Assembly (NCBI GenBank): GCA_001871905.1
Contig: MNUG01000031.1
Span: 1 to 47,502, forward strand
Source: Alphaproteobacteria bacterium CG1_02_46_17
GTDB taxonomy: Bacteria > Pseudomonadota > Alphaproteobacteria > Micavibrionales > Micavibrionaceae
Length of the DNA: 47,502 nt
Reading direction: 5' to 3'
Below are positions 9,081-17,188 of the stretch, piece by piece. Position 1 is the stretch's first letter; each line of letters opens with the position of its first letter. The position numbers were made by a program, and so were the translations under genes. The notes below the pieces were generated by a model, which was not told where the DNA came from, made no database searches, and was given only the letters and a program-made list of their open reading frames with translations.

Positions 9081-9095
9081 GAAGTGAACTAGGAA
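9072..9095. repeat. 12-base perfect tandem duplication over the stop codon of the 8460 gene
   Basis: GTGAACTAGGAA occurs twice in direct succession (9072-9083 and 9084-9095). The first copy contains the stop codon TAG; the second supplies a backup in-frame copy. It probably arose by replication slippage. Confidence 0.8.
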
Positions 9096-9114
9096 ACAAA
9101 AAATAGAATATACA

Positions 9115-9142
9115 AAAAAGCCCGCCAAATGGTGGGCTTTTA
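9115..9142. terminator. bidirectional hairpin terminator
   Basis: AGCCCGCC (9119-9126), loop AAAT, GGTGGGCT (9131-9138), with an A run before and TTTTAT after. It can act in both directions, ending the gene at 8460 on the plus strand and the aminotransferase on the minus strand. Confidence 0.85.
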
Positions 9143-9144
9143 TA

Positions 9145-10350
9145 TTAAGCGACCTGTTTTAAGACAGCTTCGACTTCATCGATTGCCCAGTCAATTTCCT
9201 CACGGGTGATAATCAGAGGAGGAGCAAAGCGGATCGTGGTTTCATGGGTTTCCTTACACAGTAAGCCACGGTCTTTCAGGGCTTCACAGATGGAACGGGC
9301 AGACACCTGATCGGTATAGACTTCCATTCCGATTAATAATCCTTTGCCGCGAACCTCACGAATCAGAGGGCTTTGTAAGGCTTCGAGACGCGAACGCAGA
9401 TACTCTCCAAGCTCTGCCGAACGTTCGGCATACTTATCTTCAATCATAAGATTGATCGCCTCGATACCAATTGCAGCCGCAATTGGATTGCCGCCAAAGG
9501 TCGAGCCGTGAGAACCCGGATTAAAGACATCCATAACATCCTTGCGCGCGAGAAAAGCGGACACCGGATAAACCCCGCCGCCCAGAGCCTTCCCAAGTGC
9601 TAGTCCGTCAGGCCTATCAATCTCATGCTGGTAGCAAAAATTTTTGCCCGTTCTGGCCATACCCGTCTGGATTTCATCCAGAATCAGCAAGACATTATGT
9701 TTGCGGCAGAGTTCTTGCGCTTTGCGTAAATACCCCTCGGGAGGAATGATGATCCCGCCTTCACCCTGAATAGGTTCCAGTAAAAACGCACAGGTGTTTG
9801 GCGTGATCGCAGCTTCCAGCGCGTCCAGATCACCAAGCGGAACTTCGTCAAATCCATCAGAGAAAGGCCCGAATCCATCCTTATAGTCGGCGTCTGAAGA
9901 AAAGCTGACAATCGTTGTGGTGCGACCATGAAAATTTCCACCACATACGATAATGCGCGCTTGATCTTTGGCAATGCCTTTAACGCGGTATCCCCAACGT
10001 CTTGCAGCCTTGATGGCTGTTTCAATAGCCTCGGTGCCTGTATTCATAGGAAGGACACGATCCATACCCGTAATCGCACAAAGTTTTTCGGCAAACTCCC
10101 CCAGAATATCCGTGTAAAAGGCGCGTGAGGGAACACCGAGCTTATTGACCTGATCCATCATGGCCTTGAGAATTCGAGGATTATGGTGTCCGGCACTGAC
10201 TGCGCTATAGGCACTCAAGAAATCAAGATATTTCTTACCTTCTATATCCCAGACCCAGACCCCCTCGCCCCTTGTCAGGACAACTGGCAGCGGGTGGTAG
10301 TTATGAGCCAGAAATTTGTTTTCGCGGTCAATAATATCTTGAGGGGTCAT
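9145..10350 (-). CDS. rocD: ornithine--oxo-acid aminotransferase
   Basis: Class III PLP-dependent aminotransferase that converts ornithine and 2-oxoglutarate to glutamate semialdehyde and glutamate, linking arginine catabolism to proline or glutamate. The 401-aa length matches the family. Features seen are NTGTEAIETAIKAAR (phosphate binding), LLILDEIQTG with the PLP-contacting Asp225, and the catalytic Lys254 in ALGKALGGG. The N-terminal YHPLPVVLTRGEG is typical of ornithine rather than acetylornithine aminotransferases. The Shine-Dalgarno AAGGAA lies upstream of the ATG. It stands alone, divergent from the patatin gene. An acetylornithine or GABA aminotransferase is less likely. Confidence 0.9.
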   Translation of the reverse strand: MTPQDIIDRENKFLAHNYHPLPVVLTRGEGVWVWDIEGKKYLDFLSAYSAVSAGHHNPRILKAMMDQVNKLGVPSRAFYTDILGEFAEKLCAITGMDRVLPMNTGTEAIETAIKAARRWGYRVKGIAKDQARIIVCGGNFHGRTTTIVSFSSDADYKDGFGPFSDGFDEVPLGDLDALEAAITPNTCAFLLEPIQGEGGIIIPPEGYLRKAQELCRKHNVLLILDEIQTGMARTGKNFCYQHEIDRPDGLALGKALGGGVYPVSAFLARKDVMDVFNPGSHGSTFGGNPIAAAIGIEAINLMIEDKYAERSAELGEYLRSRLEALQSPLIREVRGKGLLIGMEVYTDQVSARSICEALKDRGLLCKETHETTIRFAPPLIITREEIDWAIDEVEAVLKQVA

Positions 10351-10445
10351 GATTTATTCCTTCCTGTTCCTGCATCATGGTTTTTTTCTGCACAAAGAGC
10401 AAGTGAGCACTGGTTTTTTTGTGCTGCACTGCCTACAGTAACTCC

Positions 10446-11558
10446 ATGTCTTCATCATCTATAAAAAACAGGAAATGTAAAAAGATCAATCTTGCACTGC
10501 AAGGTGGTGGCGCGCATGGCGCATTTACATGGGGTGTTCTGGATGAATTGCTTAAAGATCAATGTCTGGACTTTGAAGGAATAAGTGCAACATCTGCCGG
10601 ATCCATGAATGCTGTGGTGATGACCCAAGGGTTGATTGAAGGGGGACACGAGCAGGCGCGAGAAACATTGGAAAAATTCTGGCGCAGAGTTTCTGAAACC
10701 GGATCGGTTTTCTCATCCGTATCCTCTTCGATGTCCGAGACCTTTCAATCACATCTTGACACCATGTCAGGTTTCTTCCCACTCCTGAAAAAGGAATGGA
10801 CGGAAGGGTATAATAATGCGACCCACTTTATGAACTTGATGTCACAAAACATATCACCTTACCAATTTAATCCGTTTAATATTAACCCGCTTAAAACCAT
10901 TCTCGAAGAGTTGGTGGATTTTGAAAAAATCAGAGCAACCAAAGAAGTTCAACTTTTTATTACGGCGACCAATGTTAAAACTGGTGATGCACGGATTTTC
11001 AAAACACCCGAACTCACCTCGGAAATGGTGGTCGCGTCTGCTGCCTTGCCTAATATCTTTCAGGCCGTCGAGGTGGATGGAGAATATTTCTGGGATGGGG
11101 GCTTTGTTGGCAATCCATCCCTATGGCCACTTTTTTATGAAGTCACATCAGATGATGTGCTGATTGTGCATGTTAATCCCATTATTCGGAACGACCTGCC
11201 TAAAGATGCACCTTCTATCGAGAACCGGATCAATGAAATCACCTTTAATGCTGCGATGTTAAAAGAATTGCGGGCAATTCATTTTGTTCAAAAACTTCTT
11301 TCCCGCGATATGATAAAAGACGAGTTCAAAGGCAAATATAGAGACGTCCTGATTCACGCCATCCGCGCAGAAGATGTCATGAGAAAACTGGAACTATCCA
11401 GCAAATATGATACGTCTTGGACATTCTTGAAAAATTTGCGCGATCAGGGAAGAACGGTCGCCAGAAAATGGCTGAAGGAAAATTTTGACGCGGTAGGTCA
11501 GAAATCAACCATCAATATTTCACAAGATTATCTATCACCTTCAAAAGCAGAAGAATAA
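10446..11558 (+). CDS. patatin-like phospholipase family protein
   Basis: Probable lipid acyl hydrolase with a Ser-Asp dyad. From the ATG at 10446 the protein is 370 aa (an in-frame TTG at 10419 is possible). The oxyanion-hole loop LQGGGAHGAF is at residues 18-27, the nucleophile elbow is SATSAGS with Ser50, and the dyad Asp217 is in WDGGFVGNP. The elbow reads A-T-S-A-G rather than the usual G-x-S-x-G. There is no signal peptide, so it acts in the cytoplasm or is exported another way. It lies 22 bases before polA on the same strand and may be co-transcribed. The substrate is unknown; membrane lipids or storage polyester granules are both possible for this family. Confidence 0.88.
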   Translation: MSSSSIKNRKCKKINLALQGGGAHGAFTWGVLDELLKDQCLDFEGISATSAGSMNAVVMTQGLIEGGHEQARETLEKFWRRVSETGSVFSSVSSSMSETFQSHLDTMSGFFPLLKKEWTEGYNNATHFMNLMSQNISPYQFNPFNINPLKTILEELVDFEKIRATKEVQLFITATNVKTGDARIFKTPELTSEMVVASAALPNIFQAVEVDGEYFWDGGFVGNPSLWPLFYEVTSDDVLIVHVNPIIRNDLPKDAPSIENRINEITFNAAMLKELRAIHFVQKLLSRDMIKDEFKGKYRDVLIHAIRAEDVMRKLELSSKYDTSWTFLKNLRDQGRTVARKWLKENFDAVGQKSTINISQDYLSPSKAEE

Positions 11559-11580
11559 AAATCATAACGGAATTTTTTAT

Positions 11581-14322
11581 ATGAATGAAAAAACAAAAAA
11601 AGAATTGCTTCTGGTTGATGGATCGGGATTTATATTTCGTGCCTATCATGCCTTGCCTCCCCTGACACGTCCGGATGGAACGCCAGTCGGAGCAGTCATG
11701 GGGTTTTGCAATATGATACATAAGCTTTTAACGACCCATGCAGATGCCCATATCGCGATCATCTTTGATGCAGCAAGAATAAATTTTCGCAATGATATAT
11801 ATGCAGCTTATAAAGCCCACCGCCCACCCGCGCCAGAAGATCTGATCCCTCAATTTCCATTGATTCGTGAGGCGTCCGAAGCATTTGGTTTACCTACATT
11901 GGAGATGGAGGGGTATGAGGCAGACGATCTGATCGCAACCTATGCCCGTCTCGCACATGATAATGGAGTGGATGTTACAATTGTATCGTCTGATAAAGAT
12001 CTGATGCAATTGGTGCGTGATGGTGTCGCGATGATTGATCCGATGAAGCAAATCAAGATTGGCCGCGAACAGGTGATAGAAAAATTTGGTGTACCACCAG
12101 AACAAGTTGTGGATGTGCAATCCTTATGTGGAGACTCCGTTGATAATGTTCCGGGCGTCCCGGGGATTGGCATTAAGACTGCCGCACAATTAATCATAGA
12201 CTATGGGTCATTGGAAAACCTGTTGGAAAAAGCGGGAGAAATAAAACAGCCTAAGCGCCGTGAAGCGCTGGAAAATAATGCGGAGCTGGCGCGCATTTCC
12301 AAACAATTGGTAACACTCAAAAATGATGTGCCTGTAACAGTTCCAGTTGAGGATCTGGTTCCAACCGAACCATTTTCTGAAAAGTTGAGAGATTTTCTTG
12401 AATATCAGGGATTTAAAACATTGGTGTCACGCATTCCGTTTGGAAACAGGATTCAAGAAATTAGACCAACAGCACCGATAATGCCCTCGGAAAAAAAATA
12501 TAGCTTAATCATTTCGGCATCCGAGCTTGCCGAATGGTTGGATGACGCGAATCAAACAGGTGTACTGGCTTTTGATACCGAAACCACCGGATTAACACCA
12601 TCGCTGGCATCATTGGTCGGAATTTCTTTGGCAACCCGTGCAGGGCGTGCCTGCTATATTCCTCTTGGGCACGGAGCCAAGGCGGATTTATTTGGAGATG
12701 TAAAAAATGCACCGCCCCAAGCAGACTTAAAAGAGATGATCTGTGTCCTTGATCCGTATTTGAAAGACCCTGCGATTCTTAAAATCGGACATAATGCTAA
12801 ATATGATCTGCAAATGCTCTATGGCGCCGGATTTGGTGAGATTACTCCGCTGGATGATACGATGCTGATTTCCTATGTTGTGGACGGGACATCGCATGGG
12901 CATGGTCTGGATGAATTGGCCCTGACTTTTTGTAATCACAAAATGATTTCTTACGACGAGGTGACTGGGACAGGAAAGGGCAGAATCTCTTTTGCAGAAG
13001 TTCCTATTGAAAAGGCCTGTGAATATGCTGCAGAAGATGCGGACTTTACCTTGAGGCTTCACGAAATTTTTAAGCCGCGTGTGGCACTCGAGAAAATGGC
13101 TTATATGTATGAGGAGGTTGAACGACCTCTGATTCCGGTTATTGCCCGTATGGAAATGAGCGGGATCAAAGTTGATCGAGATGTTTTGCGGTATTTGTCA
13201 CAAAACTTTGCTGAACGAATCGCAAAACTGGAAAAAGAAATTCATGAGCTGGCAGGGCATCCGTTCAATGTCGGTTCCCCCAAACAACTCGGTACGGTTC
13301 TCTTCGATGAAATGGGTTTGCCGGGTGGTAGCAAGACCAAAACGGGAGATTGGTCGACGGCCGCTGATGTTTTGGAAAAGCTGGCTGCGGAAGGCCATGA
13401 TTTTGTCGAAAAAATTCTCGATTGGCGGCATTTATCCAAATTGCGCTCAACCTATACCGAAAGCCTGCAGGAGACGATTGACCCGAAAAATGGACGGGTT
13501 CACACCTCATTTTCGATGGCATTGACCAATACGGGGCGCCTGTCTTCCTCTGATCCGAATTTACAAAATATCCCGATTCGTACCGAAGAAGGGCGCTTGA
13601 TCCGCACTGCCTTTGTGGCAGAAAAAGGCCATCTTCTTTTATCGGCGGATTACAGCCAGATTGAATTGCGCCTTGTGGCAGAAATGGCTGGCATTGAGTC
13701 GCTGCGTTCCGCCTTTACTTCTGGTGAAGATGTCCACGCCCGTACGGCCTCGGAAGTTTTCGGGTTAAAGCTCGAAGAGGTAACTCCCGAGATAAGACGC
13801 AAGGCCAAAGCCATTAATTTTGGCATAATTTATGGAATTAGCGGGTTTGGATTGGCCAAACAGTTGGATTGTAGTGTTGGAGAGGCCGCCGCGTACATCC
13901 GCACATACATGGAAAGATTTCCTGAATTGGCTGGTTTTATGGCAAGGCTTAAAGAGGAAGCCCGCGCCAACGGCTATGTTAAAACCCTGTTGGGGCGGAA
14001 ATGTGTGATCGCCGGAATTAGTGATAAAAACCCTGCTCGCCGGAATTTTGCCGAGCGTCAGGCTATTAACGCGCCCTTGCAGGGAACGGCTGCCGACCTT
14101 ATCAAGCTGGCAATGGTTCGTATAGATCGGCGCATAGAACAGGAAAAACTTCCTATGCGTCTGCTTTTACAAGTTCATGACGAGCTGATTCTAGAAGTCG
14201 AAGCTGACAAGGTCGAGGAAATGGCAAAGATCATCCGGCAGGAGATGGAACAGGTAGCATCATTTTCCATACCATTACTTGCCGAGGCTGGATGGGCCGA
14301 GAATTGGGCGCAGGCACATTGA
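11581..14322 (+). CDS. polA: DNA polymerase I
   Basis: Repair and Okazaki-fragment processing polymerase, 913 aa. It has three domains: an N-terminal 5'-3' exonuclease (about residues 8-290, with GYEADDLIAT and SSDKDLMQLV), a 3'-5' proofreading domain (DTETTG at 332-337, GHNAKYDLQML, YAAEDADFTL, so the metal-binding acidic residues are kept), and a family A polymerase domain with motif A DYSQIELR (Asp690), motif B RRKAKAINFGIIYG and motif C QVHDEL (Asp867). All catalytic residues are present and the length is normal. The stop codon lies at the start of a short triple tandem repeat. Confidence 0.98.
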   Translation: MNEKTKKELLLVDGSGFIFRAYHALPPLTRPDGTPVGAVMGFCNMIHKLLTTHADAHIAIIFDAARINFRNDIYAAYKAHRPPAPEDLIPQFPLIREASEAFGLPTLEMEGYEADDLIATYARLAHDNGVDVTIVSSDKDLMQLVRDGVAMIDPMKQIKIGREQVIEKFGVPPEQVVDVQSLCGDSVDNVPGVPGIGIKTAAQLIIDYGSLENLLEKAGEIKQPKRREALENNAELARISKQLVTLKNDVPVTVPVEDLVPTEPFSEKLRDFLEYQGFKTLVSRIPFGNRIQEIRPTAPIMPSEKKYSLIISASELAEWLDDANQTGVLAFDTETTGLTPSLASLVGISLATRAGRACYIPLGHGAKADLFGDVKNAPPQADLKEMICVLDPYLKDPAILKIGHNAKYDLQMLYGAGFGEITPLDDTMLISYVVDGTSHGHGLDELALTFCNHKMISYDEVTGTGKGRISFAEVPIEKACEYAAEDADFTLRLHEIFKPRVALEKMAYMYEEVERPLIPVIARMEMSGIKVDRDVLRYLSQNFAERIAKLEKEIHELAGHPFNVGSPKQLGTVLFDEMGLPGGSKTKTGDWSTAADVLEKLAAEGHDFVEKILDWRHLSKLRSTYTESLQETIDPKNGRVHTSFSMALTNTGRLSSSDPNLQNIPIRTEEGRLIRTAFVAEKGHLLLSADYSQIELRLVAEMAGIESLRSAFTSGEDVHARTASEVFGLKLEEVTPEIRRKAKAINFGIIYGISGFGLAKQLDCSVGEAAAYIRTYMERFPELAGFMARLKEEARANGYVKTLLGRKCVIAGISDKNPARRNFAERQAINAPLQGTAADLIKLAMVRIDRRIEQEKLPMRLLLQVHDELILEVEADKVEEMAKIIRQEMEQVASFSIPLLAEAGWAENWAQAH

Positions 14323-14353
14323 TATTGCCGGGATATTGCCGGGATATTTACGG
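14321..14353. repeat. three 11-base tandem units after polA
   Basis: GATATTGCCGG at 14321-14331 and 14332-14342 is followed by a diverged copy GATATTTACGG at 14343-14353. The first unit begins inside the polA stop codon TGA (14320-14322). Confidence 0.8.
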
Positions 14354-14372
14354 TGTGGTTCCGGCTAGAGAC

Positions 14373-14400
14373 ATCAGGCGTTTGTCCAAAAAAGCCTGAT
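14373..14400. repeat. inverted repeat upstream of the paralogue array
   Basis: ATCAGGC (14373-14379) and GCCTGAT (14394-14400) are separated by 14 bases. No T run follows on either strand, so it is a weak candidate for an intrinsic terminator; it could be an operator or a leader hairpin for the array. Confidence 0.4.
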
Positions 14401-14438
14401 AAAAACTTTCTGTTTTGTTTTCCGTGTGTTATCCTGTT

Positions 14439-14446
14439 AGGAGGTG
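14439..14446 (+). promoter_or_regulatory. near-complete Shine-Dalgarno sequence
   Basis: AGGAGGTG is fully complementary to the usual 16S 3' end. It lies 7 bases before an ATG at 14454 that opens a nine-codon ORF, not before a start of the long downstream gene. It is the strongest ribosome binding site I saw in the window. Confidence 0.75.
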
Positions 14447-14453
14447 TCTAAAA

Positions 14454-14483
14454 ATGGTGTTTTGGCAGGTGGTCGGGGTATGA
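14454..14483 (+). CDS. nine-codon leader peptide ORF
   Basis: ATG at 14454 opens a peptide MVFWQVVGV and ends at TGA 14481-14483. The stop overlaps the ATG at 14480 of the next gene (ATGA), the arrangement used for translational coupling. The strong ribosome binding site at 14439 is correctly spaced for this ORF. Four of nine residues are Val and one is Trp. Either the peptide serves only to load ribosomes onto the array mRNA, or the codons sense something. A GTG at 14444 in the frame of the long gene overlaps the AGGAGG itself and is therefore a poor start. This is inference from sequence layout. Confidence 0.45.
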   Translation: MVFWQVVGV

Positions 14484-15856
14484 ACTTTTCTCCATCGGGA
14501 ATCCCTTCTATGGGAATAGCGTCAAGAATGACGAAGCTGAGGAAGGCTTTGCGGACATTTGTGCTGCTTGGAGCCTGTCTTCCGGTTGTCTTGACCCCTG
14601 TTTTATCTGCTAAGGCAACCCCCAATTATAACGTGACCCCCTACTACAACCCTATTTGTAATTGTTGTATTCTGGTCGGGGAGGTCATGCATGAAATTTT
14701 CTGGGGAACCGGACTCTGGACAACCCCAGATGATTTCCAGAATGAATTTTATATCCGTGATATGTTTCAGGATCGTTTTGAACCCGCCATGAAGCAGATG
14801 ACGGACTCGTTCCGTGCCATCATTCTGACCAATGCCTTGATGATTGGAGCCTTCATTGATGGGCAGGCCGAGCTGAATGCCCTGGCAAGTGTCCAGAAAT
14901 TGAACGCACAGACGATCAAGGACTATCAGGTCAGTGACCAGATTTGTCGTTTTGGCACATTGAGCCGTTCCTTGGCTTTAAGTGATGATAAAAGTCGCAC
15001 AGTCCAGATGGGCTTGATGTCTCAAATCCTCAATCGCCAGTTAATGAAAGATAATATGAATTCTGGGGATGCAGGGGAAGATGGAACAACGCTTGGGCGC
15101 TCTGCGGATAAAAAGGGAAGATGGAAGCAATACAAACAGAAATTCTGTGACCCCAGAGATAGCAACAGGTCTCTTGGATCTTCCACGGCTGCAGAAAAAT
15201 GTGAAACAACCAGTGACACCCAGTTGAACAGAGATATTGATCTGACTAGGACTCTGGATGCTCCGAAGTCTCTGGAGATAAATTTTGACGAGGCATCTCC
15301 CACCCTGACCAAAGATGAAGAGAACATCATGGCATTGGGAGAAAATATCTATGCGCATGATCTCTCCCTCAATCTTGGGAGATCCGATCTCTTGAGAATT
15401 AAGCAAAATGGAAGTGATGAGCAGATCAGAAAACTTGTGGATTTCAGGTCATTGGTTGCCAAGCGGTCGGTCGCAGCTAACTCCTTTGCGGCTTACGCTG
15501 GAATGAAAGCAGCTGGCGGGGCGTCCTCCAAAACATATCTGGAAAATGTTGCCAAAGAGTTGGGATTAAGTTCTGCCACGGATATGAAAGCCCTGATTGG
15601 AGATAATCCAAGCTATTACACACAGATGGATTTTTTAGCCAAGAGGCTCTATCAGACCCCACAATTTTATGCCAATTTGTATGATTCGCCGAATAATGTC
15701 GGACGCCAACAAGCGGCCATTAAGGGAATCTCCTTGATGCAGGACCGTGATATATATGAGAGCCTGCAAAGATCGGAAATGCTGCTCTCCACGTTGATGG
15801 AGGTCTATGTTCTCAAGCAACAAGATAGCTATTTTGCCAAAGGAATGAAGCATTAA
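14480..15856 (+). CDS. array paralogue 1: exported protein of unrecognised family, short Cys motif
   Basis: First of four tandem paralogues; I do not recognise the family. From the ATG at 14480 it is 458 aa (470 aa if a GTG at 14444 is used). A basic stretch (TKLRKALR) precedes a hydrophobic signal segment ending near LSAKA. A CNCC motif follows at about residue 60. The shared module then runs from about 100 to the end: LMIGAFIDG, KDYQVSDQICRFGTLSRSLA, KFCDPRD, NRDIDLTRTLD, VAKRSVAANSF, SSKTYLENV, IGDNPSYYTQMD, RLYQTPQFYANLYD and RSEMLLSTLMEVYVL. It is likely periplasmic or surface located. AGGTGG lies 7 bases before the ATG. The next gene starts directly at its stop (TAAATG). Confidence 0.8.
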   Translation: MNFSPSGIPSMGIASRMTKLRKALRTFVLLGACLPVVLTPVLSAKATPNYNVTPYYNPICNCCILVGEVMHEIFWGTGLWTTPDDFQNEFYIRDMFQDRFEPAMKQMTDSFRAIILTNALMIGAFIDGQAELNALASVQKLNAQTIKDYQVSDQICRFGTLSRSLALSDDKSRTVQMGLMSQILNRQLMKDNMNSGDAGEDGTTLGRSADKKGRWKQYKQKFCDPRDSNRSLGSSTAAEKCETTSDTQLNRDIDLTRTLDAPKSLEINFDEASPTLTKDEENIMALGENIYAHDLSLNLGRSDLLRIKQNGSDEQIRKLVDFRSLVAKRSVAANSFAAYAGMKAAGGASSKTYLENVAKELGLSSATDMKALIGDNPSYYTQMDFLAKRLYQTPQFYANLYDSPNNVGRQQAAIKGISLMQDRDIYESLQRSEMLLSTLMEVYVLKQQDSYFAKGMKH

Positions 15857-17164
15857 ATGAGCTGGACCATGAAGATAAAACAAAATTTTCTCGGACTGCT
15901 TTCCGCACTTCTTGTGTTGGGAGCAACTTCGCCAGCCTATGCATTCTGTACCTGCTGTATGTGCGTGTGTCCTTACATCTGTTGTAATATGGGGACAACA
16001 TATTCTTATATCCAGAATGCGTTCAGCCAGTATCGCTCGAACTTTATTATGAATTCCTACTACAAAAACCAGTTCGAAAAGCAAGGGTTGATGCCAATGG
16101 CAGATTCATTGCGCAATCAAATCATCACGTCTGCCATGATGATCGGGGCTTTTCTGGACGGAACCTCGACAAACGCCGCGTTGGCGAATGTGCAGTCTCT
16201 TAATGCCAACACAATGCGCGACTATCAGGTCAGCGATTCAATTTGTAAGTTTGGAACACTCTCTCGTTCTCTAGCCGCAACAGAGGCAAAAGCGAATACC
16301 CAACAGCTGGTTATGAGCGAAATTGGACTGGCTCGAAATCTGGGAACACAATTTAGTTCTGCAGCAACAGGGCGCGGTCGCGATAACAACAGCCGATTAT
16401 ATTCTTTTGTAGAACGTTATTGTGACACACGGGATAACAACAGGGGTTTAAGCTCAATTTGTAAGGCTCTGACAGATCCGTTGGCCACACGAGATGTCGA
16501 GTATAATAGGGACGTGGATTTTACTCGCACTCTTGATGACAAGAAGACACTCAACATCAATCTGACAGATAATACTTTGACCAGGGATGAGACTGCCGTA
16601 ATTTCCTTGGGAAGTTTTCTGTACGGGCATCGTCTGGATACCAAGAGGATATCCCCGTCTATTATCAATGAGGCTCATGGATCGATAGAGCGTTATGCGT
16701 TGGTTCGTTCGATTGTCGCAAGACGGGCCGCGGCCCAGAACAGCTTTAATGCGATGGTTGCAATGAAATCGGGAGGAAGTGGGGCCTCAAAAACTTATAT
16801 GCAGAGCGTTCTCTCGAACCTTGGAATGTCATCCTCCGAGATTTCAAAATATTTGACCGGTAAATATCTGGGGTCATCACCAAAAGCCGGATACGACGAC
16901 GCGAAGGAACCCAGTTACTATGCGCAGATGGATATCCTTACCAAGCGTTTGTATCAGGATCCGGCCTTCTATGCGAACTTGATGGACACGAAGGCCAACG
17001 TCAAAAGAATCTCGGCCTCATTGGATGCATTGGATTTGGCGCAGACACGAGATATCTACAAATCGACCACACGTTCTGAGATGTTGATGGCGGTCTTGTT
17101 GGAACTTGAAGCCCGTAAGCGCGATGATAATGTTGCAAAGAATTTGGTAAGCGATAGTGAATAA
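15857..17164 (+). CDS. array paralogue 2: exported, extremely Cys-rich mature N-terminus
   Basis: Second paralogue, 435 aa. The signal peptide is clear: MKIKQ, hydrophobic residues 11-23, and cleavage after AYA (residue 29). The mature chain would begin F-CTCCMCVCPYICC, with seven cysteines in 13 residues (31, 33, 34, 36, 38, 42, 43), which suggests metal binding or disulfide cross-linking. The shared module follows: MMIGAFLDG, RDYQVSDSICKFGTLSRSLA, RYCDTRD, SSICK, NRDVDFTRTLD, SKTYMQSVLSNLG, EPSYYAQMD, RLYQDPAFYANLMD and RSEMLMAVLLELE. A distinct insertion, about ten residues longer than in the others, lies before EPSYYAQMD. The start ATG abuts the previous stop and AAAGGAA sits in the end of paralogue 1. 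Confidence 0.85.
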   Translation: MSWTMKIKQNFLGLLSALLVLGATSPAYAFCTCCMCVCPYICCNMGTTYSYIQNAFSQYRSNFIMNSYYKNQFEKQGLMPMADSLRNQIITSAMMIGAFLDGTSTNAALANVQSLNANTMRDYQVSDSICKFGTLSRSLAATEAKANTQQLVMSEIGLARNLGTQFSSAATGRGRDNNSRLYSFVERYCDTRDNNRGLSSICKALTDPLATRDVEYNRDVDFTRTLDDKKTLNINLTDNTLTRDETAVISLGSFLYGHRLDTKRISPSIINEAHGSIERYALVRSIVARRAAAQNSFNAMVAMKSGGSGASKTYMQSVLSNLGMSSSEISKYLTGKYLGSSPKAGYDDAKEPSYYAQMDILTKRLYQDPAFYANLMDTKANVKRISASLDALDLAQTRDIYKSTTRSEMLMAVLLELEARKRDDNVAKNLVSDSE

Positions 17165-17188
17165 TAAAGGGGAATGGTGGAGTATAAC

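Noticed and set aside
14373-14400. Terminator after polA
   Set aside because: The inverted repeat has a 14-base loop and no T run on either strand, so I list it only as an inverted repeat.
14444-15856. GTG at 14444 as the start of paralogue 1
   Set aside because: It overlaps the AGGAGG and leaves no room for a ribosome binding site; ATG 14480 fits the signal peptide and the coupling with the leader ORF.
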